In this document: piece after piece, positions 50,664 to 60,356 of the stretch
Position numbering within the stretch: position 1 is the first letter of the stretch
How the letters are laid out: the number at the start of each line of letters is the position of its first letter
Source: Anaerolinea sp.
Lineage (GTDB): Bacteria > Chloroflexota > Anaerolineae > Anaerolineales > Anaerolineaceae
Assembly: GCA_029975055.1 (NCBI GenBank)
Contig: JARKPU010000067.1
Location: 248,001-312,000 of the forward strand
Direction of reading: 5' to 3'
Length of the DNA stretch: 64,000 nt
The notes under the pieces: generated by a model
The model's database searches: none
The model's input: the letters and a program-made list of their open reading frames with translations, nothing else
Told to the model about the DNA's origin: nothing
Made by a program: the position numbers and the translations under genes

Positions 50664-50765
50664 CCGGCGCCCCCGCCCCAGGCCGCTTTGCGCTCCCCGC
50701 TTCTTTAGCGTATACTCGGAATACAGATCGATCCATACAAACGGGAGCATTCCTTCGAGGTGAGC

Positions 50766-52760
50766 ATGGGGTTCCATGGCGGCGGCTGGTTTTCATACCT
50801 GGGGGCCAACGAGAACCGGCCCAGGGTCACTTTTGCGCTGCTCAAGCGCGTGTTCACCTACGCCGGGCCGTACCGCGGGCGCATTGCCGCCACGCTGGTG
50901 CTGATCCTCTGCTCCACCGGCCTTTCGCTACTCACCCCACTCGTCCTGCGCGACCTGATCGACCGGACCATCCCCTCCGCCGACACCCGCCGCCTGGCGG
51001 GGCTGGCCCTGGCGCTGCTCTTCATCCCGGCAACCCAGGGCGCCATCAATGTCGTCCAGCGCCGCCTGAACAGCCAGGTGGGCGAAGGCGTCATCTACGA
51101 CCTGCGCGTGGCGCTCTACAGCCGCCTACAGCGCATGTCGCTGCGCTTCTTCACCAACACCAAAGTCGGCGAGCTGATGAGCCGCCTCAATAACGACGTG
51201 GTCGGGGCGCAGAACGCCATCAGCAACACCATTGTCAGCCTCATCACCAACCTCGTCCAGGCCGCCGCGCTGCTGGCGGTGATGCTCACCCTCGAATGGC
51301 GCCTCACGCTGATCAGCATCGCCATCCTGCCGCTCTTTATCCTGGCGGCCCGCCGCCTGGGCGGGCGGCTGCGCGAGATCGCCCGCCAGCAGATGGACGC
51401 CAACGCCGCCATGAACGCCATGATGAACGAGACGCTCAACATCGGCGGGGCGCTGCTGGTCAAGCTCTTTGGCCGCGGCGCGACGGAAGTGACCCGCTTT
51501 CAAGACCGCGCGCGGCTTGTGCGCGACCTGGGCATCCAGCGCGCGGTGATCGGCACGGTCTTCTTCGTCATCATCGGCGGCCTCAGCGCGGTCGGCACGG
51601 CGTTGATCTATGGCCTGGGGGGTTATTTCGTCATCCAGAAGGCCTTCACCATCGGCACGATCGTGGCCTTTGGCTCTTACCTCGGCAGCCTGTACGGCGC
51701 CTTGCAGAACCTGACGAACGCCCCGGTTGAGTTCGCCACCTCGGTCGTCAGCTTCGAGCGCGTCTTCGAGGTGATCGACCTGCCGCAAGAGATCGCCGAC
51801 GCCCCCGGCGCGCTGGTTTTAAGCGATGTCCGCGGCGAGCTGGCCTTCGAAGGGGTTTCCTTCCGCTATGATTCATCCGAGAACGGCCTGCTCAGCGAGG
51901 TGAAGCGCTACGGCCGCATGGAAAACGTGCGGGCGGTTCTCTCTGGCGACTCGCCGCCCGCCAAAGCCCCCGCCGAAAGCTCCAGGGCCAACGGCGGGGC
52001 CAGGCCGCCCCGCCCGGCCGGGGCGGGCGAGGAAGAACCCGATGCCGAAGCCCACACCCAGGCGCGCGATGCCGCCCTGGAAGATATCAACCTGCACATT
52101 GCGCCAGGCCGGCTCACCGCCCTGGTGGGGCCATCCGGCGCGGGCAAGACCACCCTCACCTACCTGATCCCGCGCCTTTACGACCCGCAGGCCGGGCGCG
52201 TGCTGGTAGATGGGCACGACCTGCGCAGCGTGACGCTCGATTCACTCACCGCGCAGATCGGCATGGTCACCCAGGAGACGCACCTCTTCCACGATACCAT
52301 CCGCACCAACCTGCTCTACGCGCGGCTCGATGCCACCCAGGCGGAGATCGAAGCCGCCTGCCGGGCCGCCAACATCCACGATTTCATCATCCAGCTGCCC
52401 GATGGCTACGACACGGTGGTCGGCGAGCGCGGCTACCGCCTGAGCGGCGGCGAAAAGCAGCGCATCGCCCTGGCGCGCGTCATCCTCAAGAACCCGCGCA
52501 TCCTCGTCCTCGACGAAGCCACCAGCAGCCTCGACAGCGAATCCGAACGCCTGATCCAGGAAGCCCTCAAGCGCGTGATGGCCGGCCGCACGAGCGTGGT
52601 CATCGCCCACCGCCTCAGCACCATCCTGGCCGCCGATCAAATCCTCGTCTTCGACCGCGGGCGCATCGTCGAGCGCGGCACGCACGCCGAGCTGCTCGAG
52701 CTGGGCGGCCTATACGCCCAGCTCTACGAAACGCAGTTCGCCGGGGGGCGGGCAGGGTAG
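50766..52760 (+). CDS. ABC exporter half-transporter (homodimeric type) with an insertion in the ATPase domain
   Basis: A 664-residue TMD-NBD protein, about 70 longer than usual. Six TM helices occupy about 40-320. The NBD begins near 350; after the A-loop aromatic (FRY, 366-368) there is an insert of about 66 residues (370-435) rich in Pro, Ala, Glu and Arg. The normal ALEDINLHI strand (437-445) follows. Walker A is GPSGAGKT (455-462), signature LSGGEKQR, Walker B LVLDEATS with intact catalytic Glu. All motifs are canonical, so a homodimer is likely. GAGG sits 5 bp before ATG 50766. Substrate unknown. Confidence 0.92.
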   Translation: MGFHGGGWFSYLGANENRPRVTFALLKRVFTYAGPYRGRIAATLVLILCSTGLSLLTPLVLRDLIDRTIPSADTRRLAGLALALLFIPATQGAINVVQRRLNSQVGEGVIYDLRVALYSRLQRMSLRFFTNTKVGELMSRLNNDVVGAQNAISNTIVSLITNLVQAAALLAVMLTLEWRLTLISIAILPLFILAARRLGGRLREIARQQMDANAAMNAMMNETLNIGGALLVKLFGRGATEVTRFQDRARLVRDLGIQRAVIGTVFFVIIGGLSAVGTALIYGLGGYFVIQKAFTIGTIVAFGSYLGSLYGALQNLTNAPVEFATSVVSFERVFEVIDLPQEIADAPGALVLSDVRGELAFEGVSFRYDSSENGLLSEVKRYGRMENVRAVLSGDSPPAKAPAESSRANGGARPPRPAGAGEEEPDAEAHTQARDAALEDINLHIAPGRLTALVGPSGAGKTTLTYLIPRLYDPQAGRVLVDGHDLRSVTLDSLTAQIGMVTQETHLFHDTIRTNLLYARLDATQAEIEAACRAANIHDFIIQLPDGYDTVVGERGYRLSGGEKQRIALARVILKNPRILVLDEATSSLDSESERLIQEALKRVMAGRTSVVIAHRLSTILAADQILVFDRGRIVERGTHAELLELGGLYAQLYETQFAGGRAG

Positions 52761-52846
52761 AGACGCATCATTCCTGTTTACTTGATCCCTTACAGGCAGA
52801 CCGCCGAGAGGTGTGGAACCCGCCCGGCCCGATCGCCGAGTCCTTG

Positions 52847-52875
52847 TTGGTTCTTCGGCCAGAATTTGCTACAAT
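52847..52875 (+). promoter_or_regulatory. Promoter of the peroxiredoxin gene
   Basis: TTGGTT (52847-52852), 17-bp spacer, TACAAT (52870-52875). Transcription would start near 52882, within the inverted repeat at 52880-52897, leaving a leader of about 50 nt to ATG 52932. Confidence 0.6.
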
Positions 52876-52879
52876 GAGG

Positions 52880-52897
52880 TTGTGCCAGATTGCACAA
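52880..52897. promoter_or_regulatory. Operator-like inverted repeat at the peroxiredoxin promoter
   Basis: TTGTGC-CAGATT-GCACAA, 6-bp arms, centred a few bases downstream of the predicted start. Suitable for repression by a dimeric regulator; which regulator is unknown. It does not match the PerR box pattern. Confidence 0.45.
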
Positions 52898-52931
52898 TCA
52901 CTACAGCAGGACCCCCAAAAGGAGAAAGGAT

Positions 52932-53642
52932 ATGGCTGAAGCGAAAGATGGCTGTGTTAAACCGTCCAAAGGGCCTATCCTCACCGGAGAGCCCGTGGTC
53001 GAATCGGCAGTTCTCTCACCCCACAAGGAGGCACCCAAGATGCTAGCTCGTGTCGGTAAGCCCGCGCCGGATTTTGAGCTGAGCGCCTATCTGGACGGCG
53101 GCTTTCAGAACATCCGGCTGTCGGATTACAAAGGCAAGTGGATCGTCATCTGCTTCTACCCCGGCGACTTCACTTTTGTCTGACCGACCGAATTGTCGGC
53201 AGTTGCCGTCAAATATTCGGAACTTAAGTCACTGGGCGTTGAGATGCTCGCCATCAGCACCGACAGCCGTTTCTCCCATAAAATCTGGCAGGAAGAAGAA
53301 CTGGCGAAGATGGTCCCCGGCGGAGTGCCCTTCCCGCTGCTCTCTGATGGCGGCGGCCGGGTCGGGACGATCTACGGCGTGTACGATGAAGATGCGGGCG
53401 TGGATATCCGCGGGCGCTTCATCATCGACCCCGATTTTGTCATCCGCGCCATGGAGGTGCTCACCCCCGAGGTGGGCCGTAACGTGCAGGAGCTCATCCG
53501 CCAGGTGAAGGCCTTCCAGCACAACCGTGATACCGGCGAGGTGACCCCATCCGGCTGGCAGCCCGGCAGACCCGCCCTCAAACCTGGGCCGGACCTGGTC
53601 GGCAAGGTGTGGATCTCCTGGAAGCCGGAGATGGCATTCTAG
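52932..53642 (+). CDS. AhpC/Prx-family peroxiredoxin with selenocysteine at the peroxidatic site (TGA at 53181)
   Basis: Reduces peroxides. Both sides of TGA 53181-53183 are one frame: ...[15 protein letters not shown]-[TGA][18 protein letters not shown]. This is the peroxiredoxin active site D-F-T-F-V-C-P-T-E with TGA in place of the peroxidatic Cys, giving U84. Downstream residues keep the family pattern ([37 protein letters not shown]). The resolving Cys of AhpC (G-E-V-C-P) is Thr (GEVTPSGW). A SECIS-like hairpin follows the TGA. Two starts have good ribosome sites: ATG 52932 (AGGAG) and ATG 53040 (AAGGAGG). The shorter, 200-residue form puts U at 48, as in typical Prx. The 36-residue extension (one Cys, C8) may be real or regulatory. 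Thioredoxin lies nearby. A simple nonsense mutation is the alternative, less likely because only the catalytic codon is affected. Confidence 0.85.
53188..53220 (+). promoter_or_regulatory. Putative bacterial SECIS element
   Basis: Hairpin starting 4 nt after the TGA. CCGAAT (53188-53193) pairs with ATTCGG (53215-53220), TG with CA (53194-53195/53210-53211), then a T-T mismatch, and CGGC (53197-53200) with GCCG (53205-53208). The apical loop is AGTT (53201-53204), and three bases (53212-53214) bulge on the 3' side. The loop lies 18 nt past the TGA and has G in its second position, both as known for SelB-binding bacterial SECIS hairpins. Confidence 0.75.
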
Positions 53643-53669
53643 GCAAGACCTTAAGGCAGCAGGTAAACT

Positions 53670-53955
53670 GTAGGGTGCGGTCGATTTTATGACCGCACCT
53701 CTTTCTCTACTCGTAGGGTGCGGTCGATTTTATGACCGCACCCTCTTTTTCACCAACAGGAATGGTGCGGCCCAAGGCGGCCGCACCCTACAAGCTCATG
53801 CAGATGCGGCCGGTTGTTTGACCGCACCATCTTTTCACCAACAAGAATGGTGCGGCCCAAGGCGGCCGCACCCTACAAGCTCTTGCAGATGCGGCCGGTT
53901 GTTTGACCGCACCTTGATAAACAAAGAGGGTGCGCCTAGAACGGACGCACCCTGC
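53670..53955. repeat. Hairpin repeat cluster, family B
   Basis: Fills the 53643-53979 gap. Two units of GTAGGGTGCGGTC-GATTTTAT-GACCGCACC (from about 53670 and 53713), then two 85-bp units (from 53751 and 53836) with GGTGCGGCCcaaGGCGGCCGCACC-type arms. Last comes GGGTGCG-11 nt-CGCACCC (53928-53952). The first units end in T-rich tracts, so the cluster can terminate the peroxiredoxin transcript and, from the other side, the convergent thioredoxin transcript. Same family as 41283-41317. Confidence 0.85.
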
Positions 53956-53979
53956 CGAATTTTAAATTGGCGCCGGAAT

Positions 53980-54333
53980 TTACGCCGGCTGGCCCTGCTG
54001 GACCACCTCGAGGAACTGACCCACCAGGCTGCGCAGCGAAGGCTCGGGCAGCGCGCCCACCTGCCGGTGCACCAGCTTGCCGTTGGCCACGAACAGCATC
54101 GTCGGGATGCCCTGCACCCCGTAGCGCATGGCCCATTCCGAGTGCTCATCGGTGTTGACCTTGGCGACGATCAGCTTGCCGGCGTATTCCTTCGCCAGCT
54201 TATCGAGGATGGGAGCGACCATCCGGCACGGGCCGCACCAGGGGGCCCAAAAATCGACAATCACCGGTAAGGTGGACTTCAAAACCGTCTTTTCGAAAGC
54301 GGCGTCGGTCACATGCACAGGTTCGTTAATCAT
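53980..54333 (-). CDS. trxA: Thioredoxin
   Basis: A 117-residue canonical thioredoxin: PVIVDFWAPWCGPCRMVAPIL with C33 and C36, KVNTDEHSEWAMRYGVQGIPTMLF with the cis-Pro loop, and FVANGKL. ATG 54333 has GGAG 5 bp upstream; GTG 54339 is less likely. It converges on the peroxiredoxin gene across the repeat cluster and could reduce that enzyme, which lacks the AhpC resolving Cys. Confidence 0.96.
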   Translation of the reverse strand: MINEPVHVTDAAFEKTVLKSTLPVIVDFWAPWCGPCRMVAPILDKLAKEYAGKLIVAKVNTDEHSEWAMRYGVQGIPTMLFVANGKLVHRQVGALPEPSLRSLVGQFLEVVQQGQPA

Positions 54334-54444
54334 ATTCACTCCATCAAGCGTGAGAATTATTGCTTTACCTTCACTTAGATGCAGCCTGACCGCAAAAAGT
54401 TACACCGAGGCCCGAGGGCTTTTCCCTGGGGCAATCCAAAAAGA

Positions 54445-54592
54445 GGGCGGACACGCAGGTCCGCCCCTACCCACAGGTGGCGACGCGAGTGCCGCCTCCC
54501 GGTTAAGCCTGTTCTTTTTGGAAAGTGTTTCAATTTTTACTGGAAATTGTTGGGCAAGCCCCACAATTTCCAGTAAAAGAACCACACGATCT
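54445..54592. repeat. Two intergenic hairpin elements, including family A copy
   Basis: 54445-54466 is GGGCGGAC-ACGCAG-GTCCGCCC followed by CCTAC. 54526-54592 is the family A hairpin: TGTTTCAATTTTTAC...GGGC-AA-GCCC...GTAAAAG and a CACACGATC right flank, with 21-bp arms and one mismatch. They occupy most of the 54334-54621 gap downstream of metY. Confidence 0.8.
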
Positions 54593-54621
54593 TTTTCTGG
54601 ATAGCCCCAGGCCCTCCCGCG

Positions 54622-56073
<1,452 letters not shown>

Positions 56074-56095
56074 TCATCTTCCAGAAATCAACGAC

Positions 56096-56126
56096 AAAAA
56101 ACCTCTTCCGCAAGACGAGAAGAGGT
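56096..56126 (-). terminator. First terminator (riboswitch expression platform) of metY
   Basis: On the minus strand ACCTCTTC-10 nt-GAAGAGGT followed by TTTTT, 22 nt after the SAM-I aptamer. The GAGAGGAGAG stretch just after the aptamer can pair with the CCTCTTC arm, giving the expected antiterminator. Confidence 0.88.
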
Positions 56127-56148
56127 GAACGAACTGCCTGAAACTCTC

Positions 56149-56251
56149 CTCTCATCTTCCAGAAACATCTTCTGCAGGATTTGGCACCATGCCTGGCGGG
56201 CTGGTTGTCGAGGTTTCACAGGGCCTGTCCCTCCACCTCTCTGGATAAGAG
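56149..56251 (-). ncRNA. SAM-I (S-box) riboswitch of metY
   Basis: Minus strand 5' to 3': CTCTTATCCAGAGAGG, GGAGGGACAGGCCCTGTGAAA, CCTCGACAACC, ending GGAAGATGAGAG. These are the conserved S-box blocks: the kink-turn/G-A core, the G-A-A-A-C-C junction and C-A-A-C-C. P1 closes as CTCTTATC (56251-56244) with GATGAGAG (56156-56149). Binding of S-adenosylmethionine should stabilise P1 and allow the downstream terminators to form, switching metY off. Confidence 0.93.
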
Positions 56252-56275
56252 CGCGTTATTCGGTTGTTGGGGATG

Positions 56276-56304
56276 ATAGTAGCACAAATAAAAATCATTT
56301 GCAA
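56276..56304 (-). promoter_or_regulatory. metY promoter
   Basis: Minus strand TTGCAA (56304-56299), 17-bp spacer, TACTAT (56281-56276). The start near 56270 leads directly into the SAM-I aptamer (5' end 56251). Confidence 0.65.
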
Positions 56305-56340
56305 TAGGCAATTTCCGAAAAACGGATAACTTTTCTCCGC

Positions 56341-56371
56341 TTGACGGAAGGATGCCAACTTATGTTACAAT
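56341..56371 (+). promoter_or_regulatory. pdxST promoter
   Basis: TTGACG (56341-56346) and TACAAT (56366-56371; or TTACAA with 18-bp spacing), divergent from the metY promoter. The leader to pdxS is about 70 nt. Confidence 0.5.
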
Positions 56372-56447
56372 CCAGCCACGAAACAGGCAAGTGCTTCCGG
56401 TTTTCGCGACCGGATGATCCGAAACAGCCCAGTTATTTGGAGGACGT

Positions 56448-57338
56448 ATGGCAGAAACAACCGTCGGATCCTTTGAAGTCAAAAAGGGCCTGGCGCAAAT
56501 GCTGAAAGGCGGCGTGATCATGGACGTGGTCACCCCGGAGCACGCCCGCATCGCCGAAGATGCCGGCGCCGTGGCCGTGATGGCGCTCGAGCGCGTGCCC
56601 GCCGACATCCGCGCCACCGGCGGCGTGGCCCGCATGAGCGACCCCGAATTGATCCTCAAGATCATGGATGCCGTCTCGATTCCGGTGATGGCCAAGTGCC
56701 GCATCGGGCATTTCGTCGAAGCGCAAATCCTCGAGGCGCTCGGCGTTGATTACATCGACGAATCCGAGGTACTCACCCCCGCCGATGAAGAGCATCACAT
56801 CCTCAAGCACAACTTCACCGTCCCGTTTGTGTGCGGCTGCCGCAACCTGGGCGAGGCGCTGCGCCGGGTGGGCGAAGGCGCGGCGATGATCCGCACCAAG
56901 GGCGAGGCCGGCACGGGCGACGTGGTGGAGGCCGTCCGGCACGCGCGCACGGTGCTGGGGGCCATCCGCCAGCTGCAGAACATGGCCGAAGAAGAGGTGA
57001 TGGCCTACGCCAAAGAAATCGGCGCTCCCTATGAACTGCTGCTCGAGACGCGCCGCCTGGGCCGCCTGCCGGTGGTGAACTTTGCCGCCGGGGGCATCGC
57101 CACCCCCGCCGACGCCGCCCTGATGATGCAGCTCGGCGTCGATGGCGTCTTCGTCGGCTCCGGCATCTTCAAATCCGGCGATCCGGCCCGCCGCGCCGCG
57201 GCCATCGTCAAGGCCACCACCCACTACAACGACGCCAAGATCCTCGCCGAAGTCAGCCGCAACCTCGGCGAACCGATGGTCGGGCGCTCGGTTTCGAGCA
57301 TGCCCGAGGCGGAATTGATCGCCGGGCGGGGCTGGTAG
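56448..57338 (+). CDS. pdxS: Pyridoxal 5'-phosphate synthase lyase subunit PdxS
   Basis: Condenses ribose-5-phosphate, glyceraldehyde-3-phosphate and ammonia to PLP. The 296-residue (beta/alpha)8 protein has [20 protein letters not shown] (D26), [21 protein letters not shown], Schiff-base K83 in [14 protein letters not shown], and [12 protein letters not shown] with the second lysine. GGAGG precedes the ATG. With PdxT 7 bp downstream it forms the 12+12 synthase complex. Both pentose- and triose-phosphate substrates overlap chemically with products of the BMC pathway. Confidence 0.98.
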   Translation: MAETTVGSFEVKKGLAQMLKGGVIMDVVTPEHARIAEDAGAVAVMALERVPADIRATGGVARMSDPELILKIMDAVSIPVMAKCRIGHFVEAQILEALGVDYIDESEVLTPADEEHHILKHNFTVPFVCGCRNLGEALRRVGEGAAMIRTKGEAGTGDVVEAVRHARTVLGAIRQLQNMAEEEVMAYAKEIGAPYELLLETRRLGRLPVVNFAAGGIATPADAALMMQLGVDGVFVGSGIFKSGDPARRAAAIVKATTHYNDAKILAEVSRNLGEPMVGRSVSSMPEAELIAGRGW

Positions 57339-57345
57339 CAGGCCT

Positions 57346-57939
57346 ATGCGCCTTGGCGTGCTCGCCCTGCAGGGCGACTTTCACGAACACCAGGTCATCC
57401 TCGAGCAGCTCGGCGCCGAGGTGCGCCAGGTGCGCCTGCCGGAGCATCTATCCGGCCTGAGCGGGCTGATCATCCCCGGCGGAGAATCGACCACCATCGG
57501 CAAGCTGGCGGTGGATTTTGGCCTCATCGAGCCGCTGCGCGAGTTCGGCCGCACCCGTGCCGTGTGGGGCACCTGCGCCGGGGCCATTTTCCTCTCGCAA
57601 GACGCCCGCCGCAGCCAGCCCCTCCTCGGGTTGATGGACATCAGCGTGGAACGCAACGCCTTCGGGCGGCAGGTGAACAGCTTTGAGGTTGACCTGTGCG
57701 TGGATTTCCCGCCCACCGTAGACCCGCTCCGCCGCCCGTTTCACGCCGTCTTCATCCGCGCGCCGCTCATCGAGCGCGCCGGTGCGGGCGTGCAGGTGCT
57801 CTCGCGCCTGGAAGACGGGCGCATCGTGGCGGCCCGCCAGGCCAAGTTGCTGGCCACGTCCTTCCACCCCGAGTTGACGCGCGACGACCGCTTCCACCGC
57901 CTGTTCATGGAGCTGGCGGGCGAAGCCCCTGCCGCCTGA
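57346..57939 (+). CDS. pdxT: Pyridoxal 5'-phosphate synthase glutaminase subunit PdxT
   Basis: Class I glutaminase that supplies ammonia to PdxS. The 197-residue protein begins [14 protein letters not shown] and has [13 protein letters not shown], the nucleophile C77 in WGTCAGAI, and the H174/E176 of [11 protein letters not shown], so the catalytic triad is complete. 7 bp after pdxS with no separate promoter. Followed by a large hairpin. Confidence 0.97.
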   Translation: MRLGVLALQGDFHEHQVILEQLGAEVRQVRLPEHLSGLSGLIIPGGESTTIGKLAVDFGLIEPLREFGRTRAVWGTCAGAIFLSQDARRSQPLLGLMDISVERNAFGRQVNSFEVDLCVDFPPTVDPLRRPFHAVFIRAPLIERAGAGVQVLSRLEDGRIVAARQAKLLATSFHPELTRDDRFHRLFMELAGEAPAA

Positions 57940-57965
57940 TCTGCCTTCACCGCACACCGCAAGCA

Positions 57966-58010
57966 GCCGCCTGCGCCCTTCCCCCGAAACGGCGGGGGGG
58001 CGCAGGCGGC
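57966..58010 (+). terminator. Strong hairpin after pdxT
   Basis: GCCGCCTGCGCCC (57966-57978) pairs with GGGCGCAGGCGGC (57998-58010); 13-bp arms, 19-nt loop. No T-run follows, so termination efficiency is uncertain. Confidence 0.55.
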
Positions 58011-58092
58011 CGTCTGCACCCTGCCTGAATGCAGGCCCGATTAATTGATAAATCACATCGATATTCACCCATTAATCACCCCTGAATCGGCG

Positions 58093-58098
58093 TACAAT
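58093..58098 (+). promoter_or_regulatory. -10 element giving a leaderless start at the sugar dehydrogenase gene
   Basis: TACAAT ends 7 bp before GTG 58106 and there is no Shine-Dalgarno, so transcription likely starts at the GTG. No good -35 box was seen. Confidence 0.4.
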
Positions 58099-58105
58099 CA
58101 AGCCG

Positions 58106-60316
58106 GTGATCCGTAAACCCGTGCCGGCCCGCCGGCTTTTGCTTCTCTTCTCCCTCTTCCTGCTCCTGAGCGGAGCGCCGCCCGTCCGGCCTGCCAACGC
58201 CGCTGGGGGGCTCAGCCTGCCCGCCGGGTTCATTGATGAGGCGGCAGTCCCCGGCCTGCTCGCGCCGCGCGCCTTCGCCTTCCTGCCCGATGGGCGCATC
58301 CTCATCTCCGAGCGCGGCAGCAGCTCAGGCCCCGATAGCAGCTTCGCCAGCATCCGCGTCTTCAAGAACGGCGCGCTGCTTCCGGCCCGCGCCCTCACCC
58401 TCAACGTGTGCGGTGATGGCGAGCGCGGTCTGCTCGGGCTGGCGCCCGACCCGAACTTCGCCTCCAACGGCTATCTGTATGTCTATTACACACGCCAGTC
58501 GCTAAGCGGTTCGCCGTGCGCCTACAACACCTACTCAAACGGCCAGCCAGGTCCGCGCAACCGCATCTCCCGATTGACGATGACCGGTGATGCAATCGAC
58601 CCCGCCAGCGAGGTGGTGCTGGTGGATAACATCGCCAGCGACTCAGGGATTCACAACGCCGGCGACCTGCACTTCGGCGCAGACGGCTACCTGTATGCCT
58701 CGGCGGGCGATTCCAACCTCACCTCGCCGCTCGCGCCCAGCACCGTGCCGATGGCGCAAGACCTGACGCGCCTGGGCGGCAAGCTGCTGCGCATCCTCCC
58801 CTCGCCCGGCGCGCCCGACGGCTACCTGACCACCGGCAACCCCTTCGATTCCTCGCCCAATGCCTGGAAATGCGGCCCGCCTGCCAACCCGCCCGGAACC
58901 GGCAGCGGCCCTTGCAAAGAGATCTTCGCTTACGGCCTGCGCAACCCCTTCCGCTTTACCATCCACCCGGGCCAGAGCACCCCCTACGTGGGCGACGTGG
59001 GCGGCGGTGTGTGGGAGGAGATCGATGAAATTTCGCCCGGCGCGAATTACGGCTACCCCATGCGCGAGGGGCCTTGCTCGAACGGCGTCCGGTGCACGCC
59101 GCCTGAACCGCCCGTCACCGGCCTGACCGACCCGATCTATTCCTATCCGCACAACACCCTCTACGCCGAAGTCGATTCGGCGGTGATCATGGGTTCGTTC
59201 TACACCGGCCTGAATTACCCCCCTGAATACCGCGAGAGCCTCTTCTTTGCCGATTTCGTGCGCGGCTTTGTGCGCCGCCTGGCCTTTGACTCGGCCGCCC
59301 ACGCCTGGTCGGCCTATGATTTTGCCGCCGGCGGGGTCGGCATCATCGGCATGGCTGCCGGCCCGGATGGCGACCTGTATTACCTCTCGCTGGTCTCGGA
59401 TTCCTCCGCCGTCAGCGAGCTGCGCCGCATCCGCTACGCGCCCGGCGTCAACCGCGCCCCCGTGGCCGCCGCCTCCGTCACACCGGCAAACGGGCCGCTC
59501 TCCACGCTCTACCGGTTTTCAGCCGAAGGTTCCTTCGACCCCGATGGCGACCCGCTCACCTATGCCTGGAACTTTGGCGATAATTCCACGAGCAGCCTGG
59601 CCAACCCAACCCACACCTATGCCGCTGCCGGAGCAAAAACCATCACGTTGACGGTGACCGACTCGCACAACCTCGCCTCTCAGCCCGTCACGCTCAAGGT
59701 CTTCCCCGGCAACACCCCGGCCAGCGCCGGCATCAGCCTTGCCAACCAGAGCGAGCCTGCGCGCACGGCGGGCTATTACGCCGGCGACACCTGGGCTTTT
59801 ACGGCGGTGAGCGTCAGCGATAACGAGCCCCTGCCCGCCAGCCCCTTTGCCTGGGAGGTCGTCTTCCACCACCGCACGCACACCCACCCCTTCCTCTCCG
59901 GCCTCAGCGGGGCAGCGGGGCAGTTCACCATCCCGTCCATCGGCGAGACGGACCCGCAGGTGTGGTACGAGGTGATCCTGCGCGTCACCGATGCGCAGGG
60001 GCAGGTGAGCACCTTCTCGAAGAACCTCAACCCGGTGACCACCACGCTGCGCTTCTACACGCGCCCGGGCGGCGGGCAGTTGATCCTCGATGGCAGCGCG
60101 TACATCGCGCCCTTCACGCTCACGCGCGTGGTCGGGCTGCAAACCGGCATCGAGGCGCCCGCCGCACAAATGATCGGCGGCATCCCGGCCACGTTCTCCG
60201 CGTGGTCCAACGGGGCAGCCCCGGCCTTCACCTTCGCGGCGCCGCCCGCGCCGCTCTCGCTGGAAGCGATCTACGCGGTTCCGCATTCCGCCTGGCTGCC
60301 GGTCGTCGGGCGTTGA
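58106..60316 (+). CDS. Secreted PQQ-dependent sugar dehydrogenase-like beta-propeller with PKD domain
   Basis: A 736-residue exported protein. Signal peptide about residues 1-33 (RRLLLLFSLFLLLSG ... ANA). The six-bladed GSDH/YliI-like propeller (about 35-445) includes RAFAFLPDGRILISERG, CGDGERGLLGLAPDPNFASN, HNAGDLHFGADGYLYASAGD, EIFAYGLRNPFRF and ISPGANYGYP. A PKD domain (about 450-540) has DPDGDPLTYAWNFGDNS, then a C-terminal beta domain to the end with WLPVVGR. The H-N-A-G-D-L segment corresponds to the catalytic-base region of the soluble glucose dehydrogenase. PQQ binding and substrate are inferred, and many relatives are inactive or act on other aldose sugars. The GTG start fits the promoter position. 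Confidence 0.82.
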   Translation: MIRKPVPARRLLLLFSLFLLLSGAPPVRPANAAGGLSLPAGFIDEAAVPGLLAPRAFAFLPDGRILISERGSSSGPDSSFASIRVFKNGALLPARALTLNVCGDGERGLLGLAPDPNFASNGYLYVYYTRQSLSGSPCAYNTYSNGQPGPRNRISRLTMTGDAIDPASEVVLVDNIASDSGIHNAGDLHFGADGYLYASAGDSNLTSPLAPSTVPMAQDLTRLGGKLLRILPSPGAPDGYLTTGNPFDSSPNAWKCGPPANPPGTGSGPCKEIFAYGLRNPFRFTIHPGQSTPYVGDVGGGVWEEIDEISPGANYGYPMREGPCSNGVRCTPPEPPVTGLTDPIYSYPHNTLYAEVDSAVIMGSFYTGLNYPPEYRESLFFADFVRGFVRRLAFDSAAHAWSAYDFAAGGVGIIGMAAGPDGDLYYLSLVSDSSAVSELRRIRYAPGVNRAPVAAASVTPANGPLSTLYRFSAEGSFDPDGDPLTYAWNFGDNSTSSLANPTHTYAAAGAKTITLTVTDSHNLASQPVTLKVFPGNTPASAGISLANQSEPARTAGYYAGDTWAFTAVSVSDNEPLPASPFAWEVVFHHRTHTHPFLSGLSGAAGQFTIPSIGETDPQVWYEVILRVTDAQGQVSTFSKNLNPVTTTLRFYTRPGGGQLILDGSAYIAPFTLTRVVGLQTGIEAPAAQMIGGIPATFSAWSNGAAPAFTFAAPPAPLSLEAIYAVPHSAWLPVVGR

Positions 60317-60356
60317 AGCATGGCCCGCACGTTGATGTTCGCTTGTGCGTTGGGGG

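Noticed and set aside
53181-53183. TGA as a nonsense mutation making the peroxiredoxin a pseudogene
   Set aside because: Only the catalytic codon is hit, frame and motifs are preserved on both sides, and a SECIS-like hairpin follows. Kept as the alternative to be tested by reads.
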